Positions 47,345-55,126 of a DNA stretch of 64,000 nt are shown one piece after another. The position numbers and the translations under genes are program-made. The notes under the pieces are model-generated. The model saw only the letters and a program-made list of their open reading frames with translations, made no database searches and was not told where the DNA came from. The stretch covers positions 214,659 through 278,658 of the forward strand of contig NZ_LUUB01000051.1 in the NCBI RefSeq assembly GCF_001641635.1. Reading direction: 5' to 3'. The DNA is from Bradyrhizobium centrolobii (GTDB lineage: Bacteria > Pseudomonadota > Alphaproteobacteria > Rhizobiales > Xanthobacteraceae). Each line of letters starts with the position of its first letter. Within the stretch, counting starts at the first letter, position 1.

Positions 47345-48016
47345 ATGCCCGGTATCGAAGCTCGGCTGAACGACACCGTCGTTCGATCACAACACATCGC
47401 CAGTCCCGATGATCAGTCGCGTGACTGGGAACTCGTGCTGCGGGAATCCCATCATCGGATGAAGAACACGCTCACACTGCTCGGTGCGTCAGTTCGCCGC
47501 GACTTCACGCGGGCCGGGACCAGGAATGTGTCGGCTGCGGTGGACCGGTTTGAGCGGCGCATCGTCGCCTTCGGCAGGCTCTATCAACTTTTGTCTAATG
47601 ACGACGATTCGTCGACGGTCTCCGTCGCGGCCTTTTTCGAAAGCCTGTGCGAAGCGCTCTCGGAGGCAGTGCTGGAGCCCGCGCGAATCCGCTGCGAGGC
47701 GGCAATCGAAAATGGCACGCTGCAGGCGTCGCACTGTCATCGGCTCGCGCTGATGCTGACGGAGCTGGTGACGAATGCGGCAAAGCATGCGTTTCCGAAC
47801 AAGAGGGGGGCCCTGATCCGCATCGATGTGGCCAACCGCGACGGCTCCTGGTTGTGCACGGTCGCCGACAACGGGATCGGCGCGACCGGTCCGCTTCAGG
47901 GCACCGGCAGCCGGATTCTGGAAGGTTTGGCGCGCAGCATCCACGCCCGGATGCACGGCGAGACAGGGGAGGGTGGGACGCGCGTGACCACCGCGATGCC
48001 GGAGGTCGCCGATTGA
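47345..48016 (+). CDS. HisKA_2/HWE-type histidine kinase core without sensor domain
   Basis: A 223-residue protein containing only the kinase module. The phosphoacceptor is His37 in RESHHRMKNTLTLLG; the N-box is LMLTELVTNAAKHAF (Asn144) and the G1 box TVADNGIGATG (Asp175). Members of this family feed the alphaproteobacterial general stress response (PhyR) among others. There is no transmembrane segment or PAS domain, so input must come from a partner. GGAGAGG precedes ATG 47345. It is divergent from the large regulator, with a CTAAC-box between them. No response regulator is adjacent. Confidence 0.85.
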   Translation: MPGIEARLNDTVVRSQHIASPDDQSRDWELVLRESHHRMKNTLTLLGASVRRDFTRAGTRNVSAAVDRFERRIVAFGRLYQLLSNDDDSSTVSVAAFFESLCEALSEAVLEPARIRCEAAIENGTLQASHCHRLALMLTELVTNAAKHAFPNKRGALIRIDVANRDGSWLCTVADNGIGATGPLQGTGSRILEGLARSIHARMHGETGEGGTRVTTAMPEVAD

Positions 48017-48044
48017 AGGGCAGCAGCTTTGTCCTGCCCTCGCT

Positions 48045-48106
48045 CGCAACAGCTAACGGCCCCTAACATCCCATAACGAGCAATATTTCCCTGTCTGCGC
48101 GATAGT
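48045..48106 (+). promoter_or_regulatory. CTAAC-box site A and promoter of the VOC gene
   Basis: CGCAAC (48045-48050), 2 bp, CTAAC (48053-48057), CTAAC (48063-48067), ATAAC (48073-48077), GAGCAA (48078-48083): three units at exact 10-bp steps. CTGCGC then GATAGT (48101-48106, candidate -10) follow at the same distance as in site B. The element ends ~58 bp before the VOC start codon. Confidence 0.75.
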
Positions 48107-48163
48107 GGTGGTGGAAGGGCGGGCTTCGATGCAGTAGCCGCGCCCCAGATCAGGGAGACCGAC

Positions 48164-48874
48164 ATGACCGGCACCGAGATGCATCGCGAAGCCGATGCCA
48201 AGCCCTCGAATGCGCGTGGGATCGATCTCAAGCTCGAGGTCGTCGTCATCCCCGTCTCGGATGTCGAGCGCGCCAAGGCGTTCTACGCGCGCCTTGGCTG
48301 GCGATTGGACGCTGATTTTGCCTCAGGCGGTGACTGGCGCGTGATCCAGTTCACGCCGCCGGGTTCTGCCTGTTCGGTGATCTTCGGCAAGAACGTCACG
48401 GCCGCAGTGCCCGGGTCGGCGCAAGGATTGTACCTGATCGTCTCCAATCTGGAGGCGGCACGAAGGGATCTACTGGAGCGCGGCGTCGAGGTCAGCGAAC
48501 CGTTCCACGGTGCTGGCGACGTTCATGCCGGGCCGGACGAGCCGTACCTCTTCGGCCGCGTGCGGGTCAGCGGTGCTGACCCGCAGCACGGCAGCTACAG
48601 CTCATTTGCCTCGTTCAGCGATCCCGACGGCAATGGCTGGCTGTTCCAGGAAGTCACCGCGCGGCTGCCCGGGCGCATTGAGGCGACCGATACGACGTTC
48701 GTCTCGCCGCGCGAACTTGCGGGCGCGCTGCGCCGTGCCGCGGTTGCGCATGGCGAGCACGAGAAGCGGATCGGTGCGCACGACGAGAACTGGGCGGACT
48801 GGTACGCCGACTACATTGTGCGCGAGCAGGCAGGACAGCCTGAGTTGCGGGGTCGATCAGCAGTTCAGGGATAA
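48164..48874 (+). CDS. VOC/glyoxalase-family protein with C-terminal helical extension
   Basis: A 236-residue protein. Residues ~20-165 are a vicinal-oxygen-chelate domain: LEVVVIPVSDVERAKAFYARLGWRLD, then FSDPDGNGWLFQEV. Metal-ligand positions cannot all be confirmed. Residues ~180-230 form a small added segment, LAGALRRAAVAHGEHEKR...HDENWADWYADYIVREQAG, that also occurs next to VOC domains in other bacteria as I recall. Likely role: detoxification of a reactive carbonyl or epoxide. GGGAG precedes the ATG. It has its own promoter with CTAAC-box A. Confidence 0.85.
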   Translation: MTGTEMHREADAKPSNARGIDLKLEVVVIPVSDVERAKAFYARLGWRLDADFASGGDWRVIQFTPPGSACSVIFGKNVTAAVPGSAQGLYLIVSNLEAARRDLLERGVEVSEPFHGAGDVHAGPDEPYLFGRVRVSGADPQHGSYSSFASFSDPDGNGWLFQEVTARLPGRIEATDTTFVSPRELAGALRRAAVAHGEHEKRIGAHDENWADWYADYIVREQAGQPELRGRSAVQG

Positions 48875-49080
48875 TCGCGGCGATCGCATAACAGCGCACT
48901 CGCGTCTCCCGAAAATTCCGGATGCCGAAGCGACGCGTGATGGTGCTGCTCCTCGCGCGTCGTGTTTGCATATGCATTGCTCGCATCGAGAGCACGCCGA
49001 TGATCTTCGCCGGTTGCGCAAGGCTCCGTCGATGCGTGCTCATCGTCGATTGCGGCTCTTTCCTCCGCGCCGCGCAGACT
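48875..49080. other. Intergenic region between the VOC gene and the CTAAC-box B promoter
   Basis: About 200 bp with no convincing gene or terminator. Short frames in it have no ribosome sites. Together with the promoter/leader that follows to 49,211 it forms the gap between two separately transcribed stress genes. Confidence 0.4.
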
Positions 49081-49142
49081 CGCAACGGCTAACGCGGTCT
49101 AACAATCCATAACGAGCAAATTGCCGGTGCCTGCGCCAATGT
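49081..49142 (+). promoter_or_regulatory. CTAAC-box site B and promoter of the epoxide hydrolase operon
   Basis: CGCAAC (49081-49086), 2 bp, CTAAC (49089-49093), CTAAC (49099-49103), ATAAC (49109-49113), GAGCAA (49114-49119), then CTGCGC and CAATGT (49137-49142, candidate -10). Every element keeps the spacing of site A, about 1 kb upstream. It lies 70 bp before the epoxide hydrolase start. Confidence 0.75.
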
Positions 49143-49211
49143 CGCAAGACGAACCGACCTGTCGATTTCGAATTCGGTCAACGTCACCGACCAAAGCCAG
49201 GGAGATCACAA

Positions 49212-50525
49212 ATGAACACACAAGCACGTGCCGACATCCTGAACCCCGATCGCCGCCAGTTGCTGAGCCAAGCCGCGATGGGCGCGGTTGCCGCCAGCGT
49301 ATCGAGCCTGCTGCCCCTGCATCCGGCACGGGCTGCGGCAAGCGGCGAAATCCGTCCGTTCCACGTCAACGTGCCTGAGGAAGATCTGCTCGATCTGCGC
49401 CGTCGCCTGGCGGCGACAAGGTGGCCGGATCGCGAGATCGTGACCGATCAATCGCAGGGCGTGCAGTTGACGACGGTCCAGCAGCTCGTGCGCCACTGGC
49501 AGACCGACTATGATTGGCGCAAGGTGGAAGCACGGCTGAACGCCTTGCCGCAATTCGTCACCGAGATCGATGGCGTCGACATTCACTTCATCCACGTGCG
49601 CTCCAGGCAGGAGAACGCGCTGCCGATGATCGTCACGCATGGTTGGCCGGGCTCGATCATCGAGCAGATGAAGATCGTCGGCCCGCTCACCGATCCAACC
49701 GCGCACGGTGCGAAGGCCGCGGACGCGTTCGATCTGGTGATTCCGTCGCTCCCGGGGCATGGCTTCTCAGGCAAGCCGACGACGCTCGGCTGGGATCCCC
49801 AGCGCATCGCGCGCGCCTGGGTCGTGCTGATGAAGCGCCTCGGCTACACCCGCTATGTCGCCCAGGGCGGCGATTGGGGTAACGCCGTCACGGAGCAGAT
49901 GGCGCTGCTGGCGCCGCCGGAACTGCTCGGCATTCACACCAACATGCCCGCGACCGTTCCCGACGACGTCGCCAGGGCGCTTCAGCCCGGCGGGTCGCGG
50001 CCATCAGGCCTCTCGGACGAAGAGCGCTACGCTTACGATCAACTCGACGAGTTCTATAAGCATGGTCTTGGCTATGCGATCGAGATGTCGAACCGGCCGC
50101 AGACGCTCTATGGTCTCGTGGATTCGCCGGCAGGCCTTGCGTCCTGGATGCTCGATCACGACGCGCGCAGCGCTGCAATGCTTGCGCGAGTGTTCGACGG
50201 GAAGACGGAAGGGCTGTCGCGGGACGATGTCATCGACAACATCACCCTCTATTGGCTCACCAACACGGCGGTCTCCTCAGCGCGCCTGTATTGGGAGAAC
50301 AAGCTGGTGTTCTTCGAGCCCAAGCAGGTCAAGATCCCGGTCGCCGTCAGCGTCTTCCCGGACGAGATCTATGCCGCGCCGCGCAGTTGGGCCGAGAAGG
50401 CCTATTCCAAACTGATCCACTACAACCGCCTCGATAAAGGTGGGCACTTCGCGGCCTGGGAGCAGCCTGAGCTGTTCTGCGCGGAAATGCGCACCGCGTT
50501 CCGGCCGCTGCGCCAGTCGATCTGA
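49212..50525 (+). CDS. Tat-exported epoxide hydrolase (alpha/beta hydrolase with EHN domain)
   Basis: A 437-residue protein. The signal DRRQLLSQAAMGAVAASVSSLLPLHPARAAA (residues ~13-45) is twin-arginine type. An epoxide-hydrolase N-terminal domain follows (FHVNVPEEDLLDLRRRLAATRWPD ... LVRHWQTDYDWRKVEARLNALPQF). The hydrolase core has HGWPGS (oxyanion region, ~142), nucleophile Asp in QGGDWGNAV (~220), IPSLPGHGFSGKP, and the catalytic His in KGGHFAAWEQPE (~410). Export to the periplasm is uncommon for the family. It opens a six-gene same-strand block (to ~55,069) and is driven by CTAAC-box B. Confidence 0.88.
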   Translation: MNTQARADILNPDRRQLLSQAAMGAVAASVSSLLPLHPARAAASGEIRPFHVNVPEEDLLDLRRRLAATRWPDREIVTDQSQGVQLTTVQQLVRHWQTDYDWRKVEARLNALPQFVTEIDGVDIHFIHVRSRQENALPMIVTHGWPGSIIEQMKIVGPLTDPTAHGAKAADAFDLVIPSLPGHGFSGKPTTLGWDPQRIARAWVVLMKRLGYTRYVAQGGDWGNAVTEQMALLAPPELLGIHTNMPATVPDDVARALQPGGSRPSGLSDEERYAYDQLDEFYKHGLGYAIEMSNRPQTLYGLVDSPAGLASWMLDHDARSAAMLARVFDGKTEGLSRDDVIDNITLYWLTNTAVSSARLYWENKLVFFEPKQVKIPVAVSVFPDEIYAAPRSWAEKAYSKLIHYNRLDKGGHFAAWEQPELFCAEMRTAFRPLRQSI

Positions 50526-50590
50526 GACGAGCCGGACGCGCGCCTTTGGCGCGTGTCCCTTCCGTCAAACACATATCAGGAGTGCGAACC

Positions 50591-51439
50591 ATGAACCGTC
50601 TCGAACGCACCTTTGCGACTGAGGATATCCGCCTGGAACGGCGCCTGCCGTCATACTGGCGTGTCACCTTCAACATGCCGCCGGTGAACATCTTCGGCCC
50701 GAAGCACCTTCCTCTTCTCAACGACGTCATCACCGCGATCGAGACCGATTCGGAACTCAAGGTCGTCGTGTTCGACAGCGCGGTGGAGGGCTTCTTCATC
50801 ACGCATTACGATTTCCTCACGCCGCTCGAGGATTCCCTGAGCATTCCGCCGGGGCCGAGCGGCCTCCAGGCGCTGCCCGACATGCTGGTGCGCCTCAGCC
50901 GCGCTCCGGTCGTGTCCATTGCCTCGATCCGGGGCCGTGCGAGCGGGGTGGGCAGTGAGCTCGCGCTCGCAAGCGACATGCGCTTTGCCAGCCGCGAGAA
51001 GGCGATCCTGTCGCAATGGGAGGTCGGCGCGGGCCTGGTGCCCGGCGGCGGACCGATGGCGCGTTTGCCGCGCCTGATGGGCCGTGGCCGCGCGCTCGAA
51101 GTGTTGCTCAGCGCCGACGACATCCGCGGCGATCTCGCCGAGCGCTGCGGCTACGTCAACCGCTCGCTGCCAGATGCGGAGCTCGACGGCTTCGTTGAGG
51201 CGCTCGCCGTGCGGATTGCGTCCTTCGACAAGGATGCCATCGCCGAGACCAAGCGCCTCGTCGACGTCGCGAGCCTGCCACCGGATGTGGAAATCAAGCC
51301 CGAGTGGGACGCGTTCATGGCTTCGCTCGGCCGCCCGGCGAGCCAGAGCAGGATCGGAGCGCTGATGGCGCGTGGCTTCCATCGCGCTGGCGACGTCGAG
51401 AACCGCCTAGGCTTCCACATCGGACAGATCGGTGGCTGA
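50591..51439 (+). CDS. Enoyl-CoA hydratase/isomerase-family (crotonase) protein
   Basis: A 282-residue crotonase-fold protein. The fold is recognisable in WRVTFNMPPVNIFGPKHLPLLNDV, ASIRGRASGVGSELALASDMRFAS and the WEVGAGLVPGGGPMARLPRLMGRGRALEVLL block. The first oxyanion segment is EGFFITHYDFL instead of the usual FxAGxDL, so ordinary CoA-hydratase chemistry is doubtful. The ATG 50591 has AGGAG eight bases upstream. It is 65 bp after the epoxide hydrolase and probably co-transcribed. Function unknown. Confidence 0.82.
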   Translation: MNRLERTFATEDIRLERRLPSYWRVTFNMPPVNIFGPKHLPLLNDVITAIETDSELKVVVFDSAVEGFFITHYDFLTPLEDSLSIPPGPSGLQALPDMLVRLSRAPVVSIASIRGRASGVGSELALASDMRFASREKAILSQWEVGAGLVPGGGPMARLPRLMGRGRALEVLLSADDIRGDLAERCGYVNRSLPDAELDGFVEALAVRIASFDKDAIAETKRLVDVASLPPDVEIKPEWDAFMASLGRPASQSRIGALMARGFHRAGDVENRLGFHIGQIGG

Positions 51440-51565
51440 CGGAACCGATGTGGCGCTCGACCGGTTGGCAGGGCGGCAGGCGGGAACGCCGAGGTCGCCT
51501 TCCACCGGGGCGGAGCGTCGGCGCCGGCTTGCTTGAACGATCCGCAAACAACAAGGAGAAGTGAG

Positions 51566-51988
51566 ATGATCCGCAAGGCGAAAGCAGTATGGAAGGGCAC
51601 CGGCCGCGATGGCAGCGGCCATCTGTCGAGCGAATCCGGCGTGCTCGCCGAGACGCCCTATTCGTTCAAGACCCGCTTCGAGAACGAGAAGGGGACGAAT
51701 CCGGAAGAGTTGATCGCGGCGGCCCATGCGGGCTGCTTTACCATGGCGCTCGCTTTCGGTCTTCAACTCGCGGGCTTCACGCCGACCGAGCTCTCTACGG
51801 AGGCCGCCGTCAGCCTCGAGCCCGAAGGCAAGGGTTTCAAGATCAGCAAATCGGCGCTGACCTTGCGCGCCAAGGTGCCGAATCTTGACGACGCCGGCTT
51901 TGCCCGCATCGCGGGCGAGGCGGAGAAGAACTGTCCGGTGTCGAAGGTGCTCAACGCCGCGATCACGCTCGACGCCAAATTGATCTAG
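51566..51988 (+). CDS. OsmC-family peroxiredoxin
   Basis: A 140-residue OsmC/Ohr-type hydroperoxide reductase. The redox cysteines are Cys57 in AAAHAGCFTMALAF and Cys123 in EKNCPVSKVLNA; the fold start RKAKAVWKGTGRDGSGHL and GTNPEELIAAAHA are typical of the OsmC subfamily. It reduces organic peroxides in the cytoplasm. An AAGGAG site precedes ATG 51566; an in-frame ATG 33 bp upstream overlaps that site. It is part of the stress block with MsrA. Confidence 0.93.
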   Translation: MIRKAKAVWKGTGRDGSGHLSSESGVLAETPYSFKTRFENEKGTNPEELIAAAHAGCFTMALAFGLQLAGFTPTELSTEAAVSLEPEGKGFKISKSALTLRAKVPNLDDAGFARIAGEAEKNCPVSKVLNAAITLDAKLI

Positions 51989-52009
51989 CCGAACACAGGG
52001 AACGGCGCC

Positions 52010-52468
52010 ATGATGACCCGCAAACATCAGCCTGACGAAGACAGGTTCCGGGTGATCCTGCCCGAGGACATCGCATGGAAGCCGTTTCCGGCGTTTCCGC
52101 CCGAAGCGCGGCTGGCTATCCTGGTCGGCCATCCCGCCGAGCCCGGACCCTATGTGGTCCGGGTCAAGGTGCCGGGTGGAACGAAGCTGATGCCGCACAA
52201 GCATCCGGAGGATCGCATCTACACGGTCATGTCGGGTGTCTTCTATATCGGGCTCGGTGAGACCTTCGACGGCGACAAGGTCAAGGCCTATCCGCCGGGG
52301 AGCGTCATCATGCTGCCCGGCGAGACCTGGCACTTTCACTGGGCGAAGTCGGGCGAATACGTCACGCAGGTCTCCGCCATCAGCCCGCTCGGGCTCGAAT
52401 ATCACGACGACCATGATGACCCGCGCCTGCATGCAGTGGCGCAGGAAGGCAGCGGGCATTCAGACTGA
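52010..52468 (+). CDS. Cupin-domain protein
   Basis: A 152-residue single-domain cupin. The metal-binding motif is split as GGTKLMPHKHPEDRIYTVMSG (His-x-His and Glu/Asp) and LPGETWHFHWAKSGE (second His). The first 40 residues have WKPFPAFPPEARLAILVG, seen in ChrR-like / quercetinase-like cupins. The His-rich tail is EYHDDHDDPRLH. The enzyme or sensing role is unknown. It begins 21 bp after OsmC and ends 18 bp before MsrA, so it is in the same operon; two ATGs (52010, 52013) are equally possible. Confidence 0.85.
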   Translation: MMTRKHQPDEDRFRVILPEDIAWKPFPAFPPEARLAILVGHPAEPGPYVVRVKVPGGTKLMPHKHPEDRIYTVMSGVFYIGLGETFDGDKVKAYPPGSVIMLPGETWHFHWAKSGEYVTQVSAISPLGLEYHDDHDDPRLHAVAQEGSGHSD

Positions 52469-52486
52469 TCGAATGGAGCATATGAA

Positions 52487-53002
52487 ATGACGACAGAGCG
52501 CGCAGTTTTGGCCGGAGGTTGCTTCTGGGGCATGCAGGACCTGATCCGCAAGCAGCCCGGCGTGATCTCCACACGCGTCGGCTATACCGGCGGCGAGGTG
52601 AAAAACGCCACTTACCGCAATCACGAAGGCCATGCTGAGGCGATCGAGATCATCTTTGATCCAGCGAAGACGAGCTACAGGACGCTGCTGGAGTTCTTCT
52701 TCCAGATACACGATCCCACCACGCTCAATCGCCAGGGCAATGATTGGGGCACGAGCTACCGCTCGGCGATCTTCTATACGACTGAGGAGCAGAAGAGGAT
52801 CGCCGAAGACACGATTGCCGACGTCGAAGCGTCGAATCTGTGGCCCGGCAAGGTGGTGACCGAAGTCGCGCCCGCTGGCGAGTTCTGGGAGGCCGAACCC
52901 GAGCACCAGGATTACCTCGAGCGCTATCCGGATGGCTACACCTGTCACTTCGTCCGGCCCAATTGGAAACTGCCGCGGCGGGCGGCTGCTGCCGGAGGCT
53001 AG
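52487..53002 (+). CDS. msrA: Peptide-methionine (S)-S-oxide reductase MsrA
   Basis: A 171-residue MsrA repairing oxidised methionine. The catalytic Cys12 is in [43 protein letters not shown] and [27 protein letters not shown] are the family core; [17 protein letters not shown] follows. The C-terminus lacks obvious extra recycling cysteines beyond YTCHFVRP. It is a free-standing MsrA, not fused to MsrB. GGAG ribosome site at 52475-52478. Its place with OsmC supports an oxidative-stress role for the operon. Confidence 0.95.
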   Translation: MTTERAVLAGGCFWGMQDLIRKQPGVISTRVGYTGGEVKNATYRNHEGHAEAIEIIFDPAKTSYRTLLEFFFQIHDPTTLNRQGNDWGTSYRSAIFYTTEEQKRIAEDTIADVEASNLWPGKVVTEVAPAGEFWEAEPEHQDYLERYPDGYTCHFVRPNWKLPRRAAAAGG

Positions 53003-53004
53003 AG

Positions 53005-53247
53005 ATTGCCAAGGGATACAGGATCACCCTCTATCGCTCGATCTCCGATCCGGCGGCGCTGGCTGCCTACGCAAAGTTCGCCGGGAAGGCCTATGAATAG
53101 GGCATTGCCCAACGCGTCACGGTGACTGAGTTCGGCAGCGTCGAACAGGCCGTCGCCGCTCGTGACAGCCCTGCCTATCGCGAAGCTCTGAAATCACTCG
53201 GCAGCGCCTGCGAGCGGGACGTCCGCATCGTCAAGGGGCTGGACTGA
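53005..53247 (+). pseudogene. DUF1330 gene remnant (lost start, internal stop, central deletion)
   Basis: In one frame the DNA reads IAKGYRITLYRSISDPAALAAYAKFAGKAYE, then TAG at 53098-53100, then GIAQRVTVTEFGSVEQAVAARDS and [23 protein letters not shown] to a TGA. This is a DUF1330 protein in order, but the first codon is ATT instead of ATG. About 18 residues between FAG and KAYE are missing compared with the usual family sequence, and a stop interrupts it. It lies immediately after msrA in the same operon. Confidence 0.8.
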
Positions 53248-53278
53248 GGCCACAGCCGCGCAGCTGAGGAAGAGAGCC

Positions 53279-55069
53279 ATGACCTATGAGATCGTCGATC
53301 ACACCTATGACATCGTCATCGTCGGGGCCGGCGGCGCGGGCCTGCGTGCGGCGCTCGGCATGGCCGCGTCAGGCTTACGGACGGCTTGCGTCACCAAAGT
53401 GTTTCCAACACGTAGCCACACGGTGGCGGCGCAAGGCGGCATGGCCGCCTCGCTCGGCAACATGGGTGACGGCGACAATTGGCGCTTTCACATGTACGAC
53501 ACGGTGAAGGGCTCCGACTGGCTCGGCGACCAGGATGCGATCGAATATATGTGCCGCGAGGCCGTGCCTGCGGTGCTGGAGCTCGAGCATTTCGGCGTGC
53601 CTTTCTCGCGTACGAGCGAAGGCAAGATCTACCAGCGCCCGTTCGGCGGCCAGACCATCGATTTCGGCAGGCAGATGACGCAGCGCACCTGTGCTGCTGC
53701 TGATCGTACCGGTCATGCCATCCTGCACACGCTGTACCAGCAGTGTCTGAAGCACGACACCGAGTTCTTCGTCGAATATTTCGCGCTCGATCTCCTGATG
53801 GACGATGATGGCGTCTGCCGCGGCCTGCTCGCCTGGAACATGGAGGACGGCACGCTGCATCGCTTCCGCGCCCACCGCACGGTGCTGGCGACCGGGGGAT
53901 ACGGCCGCGTCTACTTCTCCTGCACCGCCGCGCACACCTGCACTGGCGATGGCAATGCCATGGTGCTGCGCGCCGGGCTGCCGCTAGAGGACATGGAGTT
54001 CATGCAGTTTCACCCGAGCGGCATTTACGGCTCCGGCTGCCTGATCACCGAAGGCGCGCGCGGGGAGGGCGGCTATTTCACCAATGCGCAAGACGAGCGC
54101 TTCATGGAGCGCTACGCACCGAGCGCGAAGGATCTGGCGGGGCGCGATGTCGTCTGCCGCGCCATGACCATCGAGATCAACGAGGGCCGCGGATGCGGGC
54201 CGCAGAAGGACTATATCGAGCTGCATCTTGAGCATCTCGGCGCCGATATCCTGCACGAACGTCTGCCGGGGATCAGTGAGACCGCAAAGATCTTCGCCGG
54301 CGTCGACGTGACGCGCGAGCCGATCCCGGTGCTGCCCACCGTGCACTACAACATGGGCGGCGTCCCGACCAATCTGCATGGCGAGGTCGTCACCAAGCGC
54401 CAGGGCGACCCGGAGAGCGTCGTGCAGGGGCTGATGGCGATCGGTGAGGCGGCCTGCGTCTCGGTTCACGGTGCCAACCGGCTCGGCTCGAATTCGCTGC
54501 TGGACATCATCGTGTTCGGCCGCGCAGCGGCACTGCGGGCGACGGAAACCCTGCACCGCGGCGAGGGCCATCCGACGCTGCCCGACGAGGCGAGCGATCG
54601 CGCCATTGCAAGGCTCGATCGCATCCGATGGTCGAAGGGCAAGAGCGGCGCCGGCGCGATACGGCTCGCGATGCAACGGACCATGCAGCGTCATTGCGCG
54701 GTGTTTCGCACCGGATCTCTCCTCAAGGAGGGCGCGGACCGGCTCGATGAGGTTATCGCGATGATGCGGAACGACCTCGGCGTTGCCGACCGCTCGATGA
54801 TGTTCAACACCGATCTTACCGAGGCGCTCGAACTCGACAACATGCTGGCTCAGGCGAGCGTCAGCCTGCGCTCGGCGATCGGGCGCAACGAGAGCCGCGG
54901 TGCCCATGCACGTGAGGATTTTCCCAAGCGCGATGATGAGGCCTGGCTGAGGCACACGCTGTCATGGCTCGACCAGGATGGCCGGGTGCGCCTCGACTAC
55001 CGGCCGGTCCATCTGCAGCCGCTCTCGAATGACGTCGCCACGATCCCGCCGAAAGAGCGCGTGTATTGA
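53279..55069 (+). CDS. Succinate dehydrogenase flavoprotein (SdhA) paralogue without partner subunits
   Basis: A 596-residue SdhA/FrdA flavoprotein of normal length. FAD binding is by [20 protein letters not shown]; covalent flavin attachment is expected at His47 in [12 protein letters not shown]. Catalytic-site elements [34 protein letters not shown] and [15 protein letters not shown] are all present, so it should be active. There is no sdhB, sdhC or sdhD nearby, unlike real sdh operons. It may be a second copy, a soluble fumarate reductase or an L-aspartate-oxidase-like enzyme. Last gene of the stress block. Confidence 0.87.
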   Translation: MTYEIVDHTYDIVIVGAGGAGLRAALGMAASGLRTACVTKVFPTRSHTVAAQGGMAASLGNMGDGDNWRFHMYDTVKGSDWLGDQDAIEYMCREAVPAVLELEHFGVPFSRTSEGKIYQRPFGGQTIDFGRQMTQRTCAAADRTGHAILHTLYQQCLKHDTEFFVEYFALDLLMDDDGVCRGLLAWNMEDGTLHRFRAHRTVLATGGYGRVYFSCTAAHTCTGDGNAMVLRAGLPLEDMEFMQFHPSGIYGSGCLITEGARGEGGYFTNAQDERFMERYAPSAKDLAGRDVVCRAMTIEINEGRGCGPQKDYIELHLEHLGADILHERLPGISETAKIFAGVDVTREPIPVLPTVHYNMGGVPTNLHGEVVTKRQGDPESVVQGLMAIGEAACVSVHGANRLGSNSLLDIIVFGRAAALRATETLHRGEGHPTLPDEASDRAIARLDRIRWSKGKSGAGAIRLAMQRTMQRHCAVFRTGSLLKEGADRLDEVIAMMRNDLGVADRSMMFNTDLTEALELDNMLAQASVSLRSAIGRNESRGAHAREDFPKRDDEAWLRHTLSWLDQDGRVRLDYRPVHLQPLSNDVATIPPKERVY

Positions 55070-55126
55070 TTGGTGAACCCGATGACCCCGCTGCGACCAA
55101 GGCAGGAAACAACCGAGCGGGCGCGG

